Below are positions 1 through 6,890 of a stretch of DNA of 11,647 nt, in pieces (within the stretch, counting starts at the first letter, position 1; the number at the start of each line of letters is the position of its first letter). The position numbers and the translations under genes were made by a program. Source of the stretch: Melioribacteraceae bacterium (GTDB lineage Bacteria > Bacteroidota > Ignavibacteria > Ignavibacteriales > Melioribacteraceae); contig JAQICK010000057.1 of assembly GCA_027858595.1 (NCBI GenBank), positions 1-11,647 on the forward strand. The letters are read 5' to 3'. The notes below the pieces were generated by a model that worked only from the letters and a program-made list of their open reading frames with translations, ran no database searches and was not told where the DNA came from.

Positions 1-48
1 CAAAAGATGTGTTCTCCGAAAGGTAAGTGAGCCTCGTTTGGAGGACTC

Positions 49-77
49 TTGAAGAGATGAAGCGTTGTTTTTATAAT
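49..77 (+). promoter_or_regulatory. possible sigma-70-type promoter upstream of rfbB
   Basis: A TTGAAG hexamer at 49-54 is followed after 17 bases by a perfect TATAAT at 72-77, which would start transcription near 84, about 50 bases before rfbB. The surrounding stretch 1-136 has no recognisable gene. It also holds a small hairpin (CCTC 32-35 with GAGG 41-44) and complementary segments GAAGAGA (51-57) and TCTCTTC (89-95). Members of the Bacteroidota often use a different -10 motif, so this is only a candidate. The first bases could equally be the tail of a preceding gene. Confidence 0.35.
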
Positions 78-136
78 AATCCTAAGCGTCTCTTCGCATC
101 AGCTGTTTGTCTTTGTTAGGTGGTTTTCTTTAATAG

Positions 137-1225
137 ATGAAAAATAAAATGAATAAAACAAAATTAGAAAATTGTAAAATATTAATAACAGGTGGTGCTG
201 GTTTTATTGGCTCTCATGTTGTGCGATTATTTGTAAATAAATATCCAAACTATGAGATCATTAATTTGGATAAGCTTACTTATGCTGGTAATCTGGAAAA
301 TTTGAAAGACATAGAAGATAAACCCAACTACACTTTAGTAAAGGGTGATATAGTCGATGGTGAGTTTGTACAAGAATTGTTTGAAGAGCATAAATTTGAT
401 GGAGTAATTCATCTTGCTGCTGAATCTCATGTTGATAGATCTATTTCAAATCCAATGGAGTTTATTCAAACAAATATTGTTGGGACTGTAAACCTATTAA
501 ATGCCGCCAAAGCAATTTGGAAGGATAATTTTGAGAATAAATTATTCTATCATATCTCTTCGGATGAGGTTTATGGTTCATTGGGCAAAGAAGGACTCTT
601 TACTGAAGAAACAGCCTACGACCCACACAGTCCATATTCTGCTTCAAAAGCAAGCTCCGATCATTTGGTAAGAGCATATAACGATACATTTGGTTTGCCA
701 TCGGTTATTTCAAATTGTTCAAATAATTATGGACAAAATCAGTTTCCAGAAAAGTTAATTCCATTATTTATAAACAACATTATTAACAATAAACCATAGC
801 CAGTTTATGGCGAAGGAATAAACGTCCGAGATTGGCTTTATGTTCTTGACCACGCAAATGCTATTGATGAAATATTCCATAATGGCAATATTGGTGAAAC
901 ATATAACATCGGTGGAAATAATGAATGGAAAAACATTGATTTAATTAAAGTCCTATGCAAAGTAATGGATAAAAAACTAGGCAGAGAATCTGGAGATTCT
1001 GAGAAGTTAATTACATACATAGTTGATAGAGCTGGACATGATTTGAGATATGCAATAGATTCATCAAAGCTACAAAAAGAACTTGGTTGGAAACCATCAC
1101 TTCAGTTTGAAGAAGGACTAGAAAAAACTGTTGATTGGTACTTGGACAATAGTGAATGGTTGAATAATGTTACCTCGGGAGAGTATCAAAAATATTATCT
1201 AAAACAGTATAAAGAAACAAGGTAA
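137..1225 (+). pseudogene. rfbB: dTDP-glucose 4,6-dehydratase (RfbB/RmlB) with an in-frame amber stop
   Basis: RfbB is a cytoplasmic short-chain dehydrogenase/reductase that converts dTDP-D-glucose to dTDP-4-keto-6-deoxy-D-glucose, the second step of dTDP-L-rhamnose synthesis. Visible are the NAD-binding GGAGFIG (residues 19-25), the SSDEVYG active-site segment (141-147), and the Tyr167/Lys171 pair of YxxxK. The reading frame is continuous from 137 to 1225 except for one TAG at 797-799. It stands where the family usually has Leu in the KPLPVYG-like motif, and PVYGEG...VRDWLYV follows in the same frame. One T-to-A change (TTG to TAG) would explain it. Without the stop the product is about 362 residues, normal for the family. 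The stop would remove the C-terminal substrate-binding part (about 140 residues), so the gene is probably inactive unless the stop is suppressed or is a sequencing error. No clear ribosome binding site precedes ATG 137; ATG 149 is an alternative. The last codons (KETR, stop) lie in an inverted repeat of the neighbouring insertion. Confidence 0.9.
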
Positions 1226-1251
1226 AAGTTTCAAGAAACAAGATAAAGGAA
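1212..1251 (+). repeat. left inverted repeat of the IVS-like element
   Basis: The arm is itself built of two direct copies of a 15-mer: AAGAAACAAGGTAAA at 1212-1226 and AAGAAACAAGATAAA at 1233-1247, 14/15 identical with a 21-base period. The reverse complement of 1920-1960 shows the same two-copy layout. The rfbB stop codon TAA (1223-1225) lies inside the first copy. Confidence 0.7.
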
Positions 1252-1437
1252 ATGAATAAAAACAAAACATTTTTAATGATTTGAGGATTATATGAAAGAG
1301 AATGATTTAGTTGATAGGCTTTTTGATTTTTCCGTTGAAACTATAAAATATTTAAGACTTTTACCAAATGCCCAAGAATATAATGTAATTAAGTATCAAC
1401 TTATAAAAGTAGCTACTTCAACTGGTGCAAATTATTC

Positions 1438-1450
1438 ACCCCGTCAAATA
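1438..1450 (+). repeat. left terminal inverted repeat of the GIY-YIG element
   Basis: The sequence is ACCCCGTCAAATA. Its partner at 1699-1711 reads TATTTGATGGGGT, whose reverse complement differs only at the sixth base (G1443 against A). Confidence 0.8.
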
Positions 1451-1452
1451 AA

Positions 1453-1713
1453 ATGACGTATTATTATACATATGTGCTCCAAAGCTTAAAAGACAACAAA
1501 TTTTATGTTGGCTATACAAAGAATCTTGAAAACAGAATTGAAGAACATAATAATGGGAAAGTGTCATCAACAAAAGAAAGAAGGCCTTTAGAACTTGTAT
1601 ATTCTGAATCTTGTCTAAACCAAAATGATGCTTTACGCAGAGAGAAGTATCTTAAAACTGCTTATGGCAAACAATATATTAAGAATCGTATAAAAACGTA
1701 TTTGATGGGGTAG
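1453..1713 (+). CDS. GIY-YIG nuclease family protein
   Basis: The product is an 86-residue single-domain GIY-YIG endonuclease, the stand-alone small type related to YhbQ/UPF0213. The motif residues look intact: Tyr5/Tyr7 in the YYTYVLQS strand, the FYVGYT segment with Tyr18 and Gly20, Arg28 and His32 in NRIEEHN, the STKERRPLELVY strand, and the metal-binding Glu64 in ALRREKYLK. An active DNA-cleaving enzyme is therefore plausible; its target cannot be read from the sequence. There is no Shine-Dalgarno. Instead the ATG overlaps the TGA that ends the interrupted host frame (ATGA, 1453-1456), so translation is probably coupled to reading of the upstream half-gene. The last residues (Leu-Met-Gly) and part of the stop are encoded by the right inverted repeat. 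It may be the mobility enzyme of the insert, or a small nuclease of unknown cellular role. Confidence 0.9.
   Translation: MTYYYTYVLQSLKDNKFYVGYTKNLENRIEEHNNGKVSSTKERRPLELVYSESCLNQNDALRREKYLKTAYGKQYIKNRIKTYLMG
1699..1711 (+). repeat. right terminal inverted repeat of the GIY-YIG element
   Basis: TATTTGATGGGGT pairs with 1438-1450 over 13 positions (12 Watson-Crick and one G-U as RNA). It overlaps the last codons of the nuclease ORF and the first base of its TAG stop. Confidence 0.8.
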
Positions 1714-1919
1714 AGAATCTCAAGCTGGAATTAGTAAGGCTGACTTTCACAACAAAGTTTTAATTGCTCTTAAAGAAATGCGAGAATCAAATTACTGGCT
1801 AAGAATAATTGAAGCCATTTATAAAACAGAAAACAAATTAACTGAATTAATAAACGAATCAGAAGAGTTAAAGAAAATTTTAGGAACTATTTCTAATAAA
1901 ACTAAAAAGAAATAGCCCT

Positions 1920-1960
1920 TTCTTTTAATCTTGTTTCTTTTATCTTTTTACTTGTCTCTT
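1920..1960 (+). repeat. right inverted repeat of the IVS-like element
   Basis: The reverse complement begins AAGAGACAAGTAAAA and continues, 21 bases on, with AAGAAACAAGATTAAAAGAA, matching the left arm at 1212-1251 with two one-base gaps and a variable centre. Its core differs from the left copy at 1233-1247 by a single inserted T. Confidence 0.7.
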
Positions 1961-1979
1961 TTTAAGGGAGTCTTTGCAA

Positions 1980-2852
1980 ATGAAAGGTATAATTTTAGCC
2001 GGTGGTTCCGGCACACGTCTTTATCCACTAACAAAAACTGTTAGCAAGCAATTGCTTCCTATTTTTGATAAGCCACTAATCTATTATCCATTATCAGTAT
2101 TGATGCTCTCTGGAATAAGGGAGATATTGATAATTTCCACACCACAAGATTTGCCACGATTCAAAGAGTTGTTTGGTGATGGAAGTCAATTGGGATTAAA
2201 ATTAGAATATGCAGAGCAACCAAGCCCAGATGGATTGGCACAAGCTTTTATTATTGGCGAAGAATTTATAGGCAAAGATGATGTAGCCTTGGTCCTTGGT
2301 GACAATATTTTTTACGGGCACGGACTAACTGGAATGTTGCAGCGAAGTGTTGAAACAGTAAAGAACGAAAGAAATGCTGTTGTATTTGGATATTATGTAA
2401 ATGACCCGGAAAGATATGGAGTTGTAGAATTTGATGAGGCTGGGAAAGTTTTATCGATTGAAGAAAAACCAGAAAATCCGAAAAGCCATCACGCTGTAGT
2501 AGGGCTTTATTATTATACAAACGAAGTTGTTGAAATTGCAAAAAATGTGAAACCATCTGCAAGAGGTGAGTTGGAAATAACTTCTGTGAATAATGAATAT
2601 TTAAATAGAAACAAATTAAAAGTTGAATTGTTCGGACGTGGTCAAGCGTGGTTTGATACTGGTACATTTGAATCGATGCAAGAGGCATCAAGTTTTATAG
2701 AGACTATCCAAAAACGACAAGGATTGCAAATAGCGTGTATTGAAGAAATTGCATACCAAAAAGGTTGGATTACAAAAGAGCGAGTTGCTGAAACCTCTGA
2801 GATTTATAAGAAGAATAGTTATGGAAAGTATTTGCTGAGAATGATAGAATAG
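1980..2852 (+). CDS. rfbA: glucose-1-phosphate thymidylyltransferase (RfbA/RmlA)
   Basis: RfbA makes dTDP-glucose from dTTP and glucose 1-phosphate, the first step of dTDP-L-rhamnose and related dTDP-sugar pathways, in the cytoplasm. The 290-residue product has the full family length. It shows the nucleotide-binding GGSGTRLYPLT (residues 8-18), the metal-binding Asp108 in LGDNIFYG, EEKP (161-164), RGELEIT (195-201) and the WFDTGT segment with Asp226. The start is taken as ATG 1980, because AAGGGAG at 1964-1970 stands nine bases before it. A TTG at 1974 is in frame but too close to that site. Its natural partner rfbB is the broken gene upstream, separated by the nested insertions. No rfbC or rfbD lies in this window, and the next gene downstream is on the other strand. 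Confidence 0.96.
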   Translation: MKGIILAGGSGTRLYPLTKTVSKQLLPIFDKPLIYYPLSVLMLSGIREILIISTPQDLPRFKELFGDGSQLGLKLEYAEQPSPDGLAQAFIIGEEFIGKDDVALVLGDNIFYGHGLTGMLQRSVETVKNERNAVVFGYYVNDPERYGVVEFDEAGKVLSIEEKPENPKSHHAVVGLYYYTNEVVEIAKNVKPSARGELEITSVNNEYLNRNKLKVELFGRGQAWFDTGTFESMQEASSFIETIQKRQGLQIACIEEIAYQKGWITKERVAETSEIYKKNSYGKYLLRMIE

Positions 2853-2877
2853 AACTTTGATTACACAAAATGAAACA

Positions 2878-2900
2878 ACTTTGACAAGCTCAGTGTGAGC
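2878..2900. repeat. short hairpin resembling a widespread intergenic repeat
   Basis: GCTCA (2888-2892) and TGAGC (2896-2900) form a five-base stem with a three-base loop. Read on the - strand, the stretch CACTGAGCTTGTCAAAG is close to the CACTGAGCTTGTCGAAGTG hairpin that I recall as a frequent intergenic repeat in many bacterial genomes. The identification is from memory. Confidence 0.35.
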
Positions 2901-2944
2901 AGATTGGTGCCGACGAAATAAAACAACTTAAAACTGCAATTAAG

Positions 2945-2980
2945 TTTAGTAGTGGACGACTATTTTCGCCCACTACTAAA
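2945..2980. terminator. probable bidirectional terminator between rfbA and the - strand operon
   Basis: TTTAGTAGTGG (2945-2955) and CCACTACTAAA (2970-2980) form a perfect 11-bp stem with a 14-base loop. It lies between the convergent ends of rfbA (2852) and the last regulator gene (2998). The stem carries its own A/T runs at both edges, so it could stop transcription from either side. No long T-tract follows on either strand. Confidence 0.6.
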
Positions 2981-2997
2981 TAATTAGTCTGGAAAAT

Positions 2998-4161
2998 CTA
3001 CTCTTCGTTAGGGAAAAATTTCTTAACCATATTGTTCCAATTGTATTCATCTAATTCAGCTAACTCGCCTTCAAAGAGAGGTTTGCTTTTATCAACATCT
3101 TTATCTTTAAGTCGTAACTCTGTAATTGCTTCTGTGTATTTATCAATTTCTTTGTGATAAAATGAAACAGCCGATTTACCTATTTTCAATTCTTGTAGTT
3201 CGTTATCCAAATTATCAGCATCAATTGAGCAAATCCAACTAGTTTCGTATGGAGTGATTTTCATTCCGTCCATATCTTCTTTTAATTGTGTGTTTATTTT
3301 TGTTACAACCCCACTAACCGGAGAAACAAACGCAAGTGTTCTATTCTTTTGTTTAATACTAAATAGAACAGAGCCTTTATTTGCTTTCATTCCAAGATTT
3401 GGCATTTCAATATCATCAATATCGCCAAATAATTTTTTTGCAAAATCATCAATTCCAGTTTTAGCACTGCCATCAGGTTCAATGTTTACCCAGCAATGAT
3501 TTTCGGAAATAAAAATTCCACCAGGTATTGCAAATTCACCAGAATTAAAATCTTCACTACTATGTGCATGTGAAATGTGAACCTTAGGTTTTAATTCTTT
3601 TTTAATTCGCACTTCTCTTTTAATGTGAGCTCTTTTAGTAAAGTCGAGTAACTCATCTTCGGTAAATGGTTTTTGAACATAATCAACCGCACCATATTTC
3701 ATAGTTTCAACTGCTGTTTCTACAGATGCAAACCCAGTGATAATAACAACATCAATATCCGGACGTAAAGCTTTAGTAGCTTTTGTAACTTCAACTCCAT
3801 CCATTATTGGCATTTTTAAATCTGTAAACAGAAAATCGTAGTGATGTGTTTTTAACATCTCTAATGCTTCACGCCCATTCTCAACAGTATCAACTGAGTA
3901 ACCATCAAGAACTAAAATTTTTCTAAAACTGTCTAAGATTATTGGTTCATCATCAACACAAATAATTTTAGCTTTAGGGTTTTCTATTTCAACACGCTTT
4001 AACGATTTAGCTTCTGTAGAACTTAAGTCAACATTTAAACTTTCATTTAGTACAAATGCTCTTTCTTCGCGAATTTTTTTCTCTTTCATTCTAGTTATTA
4101 CTGTACGAATAATCACATCTGCTATTGCAAATAACAAGACTGCAACAATAAATAGTACCAT
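2998..4161 (-). CDS. membrane-anchored response regulator with C-terminal GcvH-like domain
   Basis: The 387-residue protein has three parts. Residues 1-20 form a hydrophobic anchor, followed by a basic stretch (RMKEKKIREER). A CheY-like receiver covers about 64-180, with acidic Asp70/Asp71, phospho-acceptor Asp114 in FTDLKMP and Lys164 in VQKPF. A glycine-cleavage-H-like domain follows at about 208-320 (HCWVNIEPDGSAKTGI...FGDI...SPVSGVV). In true GcvH the lipoyl-lysine stands seven residues before SPVSG. Here that place is Asn273 (Lys272 is next to it), so the domain is probably not lipoylated and serves as a binding or sensing fold. No DNA-binding output domain is present. An AAGGAG site precedes the start, 28 bases after the previous gene, so it is the last gene of the operon. 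The partner is presumably the haem-motif kinase two genes upstream. The target is unknown. Confidence 0.85.
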   Translation of the reverse strand: MVLFIVAVLLFAIADVIIRTVITRMKEKKIREERAFVLNESLNVDLSSTEAKSLKRVEIENPKAKIICVDDEPIILDSFRKILVLDGYSVDTVENGREALEMLKTHHYDFLFTDLKMPIMDGVEVTKATKALRPDIDVVIITGFASVETAVETMKYGAVDYVQKPFTEDELLDFTKRAHIKREVRIKKELKPKVHISHAHSSEDFNSGEFAIPGGIFISENHCWVNIEPDGSAKTGIDDFAKKLFGDIDDIEMPNLGMKANKGSVLFSIKQKNRTLAFVSPVSGVVTKINTQLKEDMDGMKITPYETSWICSIDADNLDNELQELKIGKSAVSFYHKEIDKYTEAITELRLKDKDVDKSKPLFEGELAELDEYNWNNMVKKFFPNEE

Positions 4162-4189
4162 TTTATTTCTCCTTAATTAATTAATTTTC

Positions 4190-4990
4190 TTAAATATCTG
4201 AACTGCATGATGTTAGTTTGCCCACCTCATTTTCAAGTGAAAATGGAATTACGGTGTAAATCCACCCATCGAAATATGGATCTTTTGCTAACAGATTTAT
4301 GTTTTCAATAATTTTTTCATTTACACTTACAATCTTTCCACTAATTGGGGCAAGTACTTGATGTATATCTTCGTTTGAATCTGTTATTTTTAATGAGGAA
4401 TTCCCTTGATGAATATTTTCATCGAGGCTCAATAGCTCAATAGAATCAAGAGTTCCCACCGAATTTAAAAATATATCAGTTACTCCAATTTTTACAGTAC
4501 CTTCAAATTCTTCATTCATCCAACTATCAAATCCTAATCTAAAATACTTTGGAGGACACGGAATAATAGAGAGCAAATCGTCACCCCCATCTTTTGATGA
4601 AAGGCTACTAAAAATTCTTGAATATTCCATTCCACGTTTAAACACTGAGGTTAACTCTTCTAAAGTAAAGGGCTTTGGAACAAATGCCATGGCTCCTTGA
4701 TATAAAGCCTCCACTGCATTCTCTAGTGTAGAATATCCTGTTGTCATTATTACAGGAGTGCTAATTTTCTTTTGCTTAACAATTTCCAAAAATTGAAATC
4801 CATTCATTTTAGGCATCATTATATCTGTGATAATTAAGTTGAATGTTGTTTCCTCCAACAACGCCAATGCTTCTGTCGGATTTATTGCAGACGCAGTTGT
4901 GTATTCATTAAATGTTGCAATCATATTAATTGCATTAACGATTACTTCTTCATCGTCTATTATTAGTATGTCGTAAGTTTTATTAGTCAT
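4190..4990 (-). CDS. response regulator with C-terminal GcvH-like domain
   Basis: The 266-residue protein has a receiver domain at about 6-122: Asp12/Asp13, phospho-acceptor Asp56 in IITDIMMPKMNG, Thr83/Thr84 and Lys106 in VPKPF. It then has a GcvH-like domain at about 145-250, with the well-preserved tail APISGKIVSVNEKI...DPYFDGWIYTVIP. The position that would carry lipoate is Glu207, so this copy also cannot be lipoylated in the usual way. There is no DNA-binding domain and, unlike the next gene, no membrane anchor. Its ATG lies inside the last codons of the kinase gene (8-base overlap, 4983-4990), so translation is coupled and the two are very likely a cognate pair. The two regulators share an architecture but differ widely in sequence, so a recent duplication is unlikely. 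Confidence 0.88.
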   Translation of the reverse strand: MTNKTYDILIIDDEEVIVNAINMIATFNEYTTASAINPTEALALLEETTFNLIITDIMMPKMNGFQFLEIVKQKKISTPVIMTTGYSTLENAVEALYQGAMAFVPKPFTLEELTSVFKRGMEYSRIFSSLSSKDGGDDLLSIIPCPPKYFRLGFDSWMNEEFEGTVKIGVTDIFLNSVGTLDSIELLSLDENIHQGNSSLKITDSNEDIHQVLAPISGKIVSVNEKIIENINLLAKDPYFDGWIYTVIPFSLENEVGKLTSCSSDI

Positions 4991-6854
4991 TTTGCACCGG
5001 TAAATGAATTGTAAAAGTTGTCCCTTCGTTTATTGCACTATCAACAATAATTTTTCCTTTATGATTATTGATAATTCCCCAAATTACCGACAAACCAAGC
5101 CCAGTACCCTGCTGTCCTTTAGTTGAATAAAAGGGATCAAATATTTTGCTAAGATACTTAGGATCAATGCCAGAGCCTGTATCAGATATTTTGATTTCCA
5201 GAAAATTGATATTGCCATCATTATCAACAGCATCCCATTTCTGCCAATTGCAATCAAACTTTGTACATCCTTCAATTATTCCTTTTTCAGGAACAATTAA
5301 ATTATAAGTAGGTGCGCCACAAGTTGGACTTTTTTTGCTTTCATCTACGAGAGAGACGCCACACTGTGGGCAAAAAAGACGCAGCTTTTCATCTTCATTA
5401 AATTGAATTCCGTAGTGGTGTTGATTCTTCCCGTAAATTGGATCTAAGTGCACAAATCCTTCATTGTGTGTTGATTTAGCTTTAAGTTTGATTGAGGGTA
5501 AGCCATCAATTTTATGTTCTTCATCAATAAGAGAATGCCCTTTAGGACAAGTTGCATTTCTTATCTGAATTGTTCCATAAGGGGAAAGGGAAATTTCTTT
5601 TGAAACTATGAAAATTTTCCCTCCTTTATTACCAATAGCATCAATTGCATTAATTAATAAATTTAAAAACACTTGCTGTACTTGATTAGCATCAGCTGTA
5701 ATTGATGGAACATTTTCACCACATTTTTTTTCTACTGTTATATGGTTAATCTTTAATTGATTTGAAATTACGGCTATTGCATTATCCATTATTTCTTTAA
5801 TACCAACATTACCTTTTTTAGGGGTTGATTGACGTGAAAAATCGAGCAATCCTTTTACTATTTCTCTACTGCGTTTTGTCTCACGAACTATCACTTCTAA
5901 ATCGGCTTTCATTTCTGGATTATTCTTAACTCTCTTCAATAAAAAGCTACTGTATGTTAAAACTCCCGTAAGAGGATTATTTATTTCGTGTGCAACTCCG
6001 GCAGCCAAACGCCCAATTGAAGCCATTTTATCCGATTGAAAAAGTTGCATCCTTGTTTCGGCAAGTTTTCTGGTCATATTGTCAAAGGCATCGGCAAGTT
6101 GTCCAATCTCATCTTTCCGTGTGTATTTAATTCTATAGCTCAAATTTCCTACAGCAACATAGTTTGTAGCTTTTACTAAATCACGAACTGGTCTTTGAAT
6201 TAAAATTTTAACAAAAATTCGTAAAATTATTGCAATTATCAGAATTGCAATTAGAGCAAAGAGTGCAACATCCATTTTACTTTCATCAGTTAATCGCTCC
6301 ACTTCTTTAAGGTCCACAGTAATATCTAAAACACCAAGTACAGTTTGATCTGAAGAATGTGCATGACAATCTGAGTTCCAACAACTTTCTTCATTATAAA
6401 TTGGATTAATTATACCAAGAATTCCTGTAGAATCTGGATGCAATTTAAATATTCTTGTTCGCTTACTAATTGGTAACTTTTGGAGAGGTTCGTTTTCAGA
6501 ATGGCAAGCATAACAACTTTCAGCTTTTTTATCCAACATTGTGCCAATTTGTGCATTATCAGTAGAGTAGATAATCTCACCCTTTTTGTTAAAAATTCGG
6601 ATGTACTTAATTCCTTCTTCTTTAGCAACAGTATTTACTAACCGAGCAATATGTTCTCTGTTATTTTGAAGCATATCAAACCGCATTGTGTTTTTTACTG
6701 TTTCACTAAGTTGATTGGAATGTCTTTCAACTTCCGAAATTAAATTTTCTGAGTGAGATTGAATATTAAAGTATGCAAAAACACCAATAATAATTATTAC
6801 CGTAAAAGAAACAGCAAGAATTAATCTTGTTCCTATTTTGTTAAATAATTTCAT
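4983..6854 (-). CDS. membrane sensor histidine kinase with periplasmic haem-binding motifs and a Cys-rich insert in the ATPase domain
   Basis: Domain order in the 623 residues: TM1 (about 9-28); a periplasmic sensor region with CYACH (114-118) and CWNSDCH (158-164, a CX4CH motif), expected to bind two c-type haems; TM2 (about 196-217); HAMP (about 215-268); HisKA with His289 in GVAHEINNPLTG; and the ATPase domain. The N-box (Asn398, Asn402) and the G1 box DTGSG (558-562), F-box IFDPFYSTKG and G2 box GTGLGLS (583-589) are complete. Between N-box and G1, at about 425-550, sits an extra segment with CPKGH (436-440), CPQC (495-498), C512, C530 and C535, suggesting a zinc-ribbon-like fold. Signalling from redox state or a haem ligand is inferred. 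The gene follows the multihaem cytochrome after 143 bases and overlaps the first regulator by 8 bases. No strong Shine-Dalgarno is visible. Confidence 0.9.
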   Translation of the reverse strand: MKLFNKIGTRLILAVSFTVIIIIGVFAYFNIQSHSENLISEVERHSNQLSETVKNTMRFDMLQNNREHIARLVNTVAKEEGIKYIRIFNKKGEIIYSTDNAQIGTMLDKKAESCYACHSENEPLQKLPISKRTRIFKLHPDSTGILGIINPIYNEESCWNSDCHAHSSDQTVLGVLDITVDLKEVERLTDESKMDVALFALIAILIIAIILRIFVKILIQRPVRDLVKATNYVAVGNLSYRIKYTRKDEIGQLADAFDNMTRKLAETRMQLFQSDKMASIGRLAAGVAHEINNPLTGVLTYSSFLLKRVKNNPEMKADLEVIVRETKRSREIVKGLLDFSRQSTPKKGNVGIKEIMDNAIAVISNQLKINHITVEKKCGENVPSITADANQVQQVFLNLLINAIDAIGNKGGKIFIVSKEISLSPYGTIQIRNATCPKGHSLIDEEHKIDGLPSIKLKAKSTHNEGFVHLDPIYGKNQHHYGIQFNEDEKLRLFCPQCGVSLVDESKKSPTCGAPTYNLIVPEKGIIEGCTKFDCNWQKWDAVDNDGNINFLEIKISDTGSGIDPKYLSKIFDPFYSTKGQQGTGLGLSVIWGIINNHKGKIIVDSAINEGTTFTIHLPVQND

Positions 6855-6890
6855 TCTTTTAGTCCATTTTAAATGATTTGCAAGACATCC

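Larger units (their letters stand above)
1436..1713 (+). mobile_element. small GIY-YIG element inserted in the four-helix-bundle gene
   Basis: A 276-bp insert separates the two halves of the host gene. Either 1436-1711 or 1438-1713 can be taken out to leave an open host frame, giving NYRESQ or NYSESQ at the join. Its ends are a 13-base inverted repeat: 1438-1450 and 1699-1711, 12/13 in DNA. In RNA the one mismatch becomes a G-U pair, so all 13 positions can pair. The only content is an endonuclease ORF of 86 codons whose stop touches the right end. There is no transposase and no room for a group I or group II intron core. Mobility is inferred from the clean interruption, the paired ends and the homing-type nuclease family. 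Confidence 0.7.
1292..1915 (+). pseudogene. four-helix-bundle protein (23S rRNA IVS protein family), split by a 276-bp insertion
   Basis: The 5' part (1292-1435) encodes MKENDLVDRLFDF... up to ...KVATSTGANY. The 3' part (1715-1915) resumes with ESQAGISKADFHNKV...KEMRESNYWLRIIEAIY... and stops at TAG 1913-1915. Joined, they give a protein of about 115 residues, the usual length of this small helical family, whose hallmark GANY-x-ESQA segment spans the junction. A GAGG Shine-Dalgarno lies at 1283-1286, five bases before the start. In the present DNA the first reading frame runs into the insertion, adds SPRQIK and stops at TGA 1454-1456. The second half has no start of its own near the junction. 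The 3' half remains in the same frame as the 5' half (423 bases from start to the Glu codon at 1715), so exact removal of 276 bases would restore the gene. The exact role of the family is not established. Confidence 0.85.
1212..1960 (+). mobile_element. IVS-like element: four-helix-bundle gene between about 40-nt inverted repeats
   Basis: The stretch between rfbB and rfbA is bounded by two imperfect inverted repeats (1212-1251 and 1920-1960) and contains a four-helix-bundle gene. Genes of this family (23S rRNA intervening-sequence protein) are known from intervening sequences in rRNA genes, whose ends pair into a long stem. Here the same layout sits between two protein genes of one operon. 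The left repeat covers the rfbB stop codon, and the right repeat ends just before the rfbA Shine-Dalgarno. A second, smaller element is inserted in the four-helix-bundle gene. That this unit is mobile is inferred from its layout; no transposase is present and no target-site duplication was identified. Confidence 0.55.

Noticed and set aside
1..136. Riboswitch or structured leader before rfbB
   Set aside because: Small complementary segments exist, but no known riboswitch core is recognisable, and most of them lie upstream of the predicted transcript start.
797..799. Pyrrolysine or programmed read-through at the rfbB amber codon
   Set aside because: RfbB has no known non-standard residue, the position is a plain Leu in the family, and nothing downstream looks like a recoding signal.
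1436..1713. Group I or group II intron, or an intein, as the explanation of the insert
   Set aside because: The nuclease ORF fills almost the entire 276 bases, leaving no room for a ribozyme core. In-frame stops in the host frame exclude an intein.
2266..2691. 141-codon open frame on the - strand inside rfbA
   Set aside because: It lies fully opposite a clear rfbA, has a Leu/Gln/His-rich composition typical of an antisense frame, and matches no family I know.
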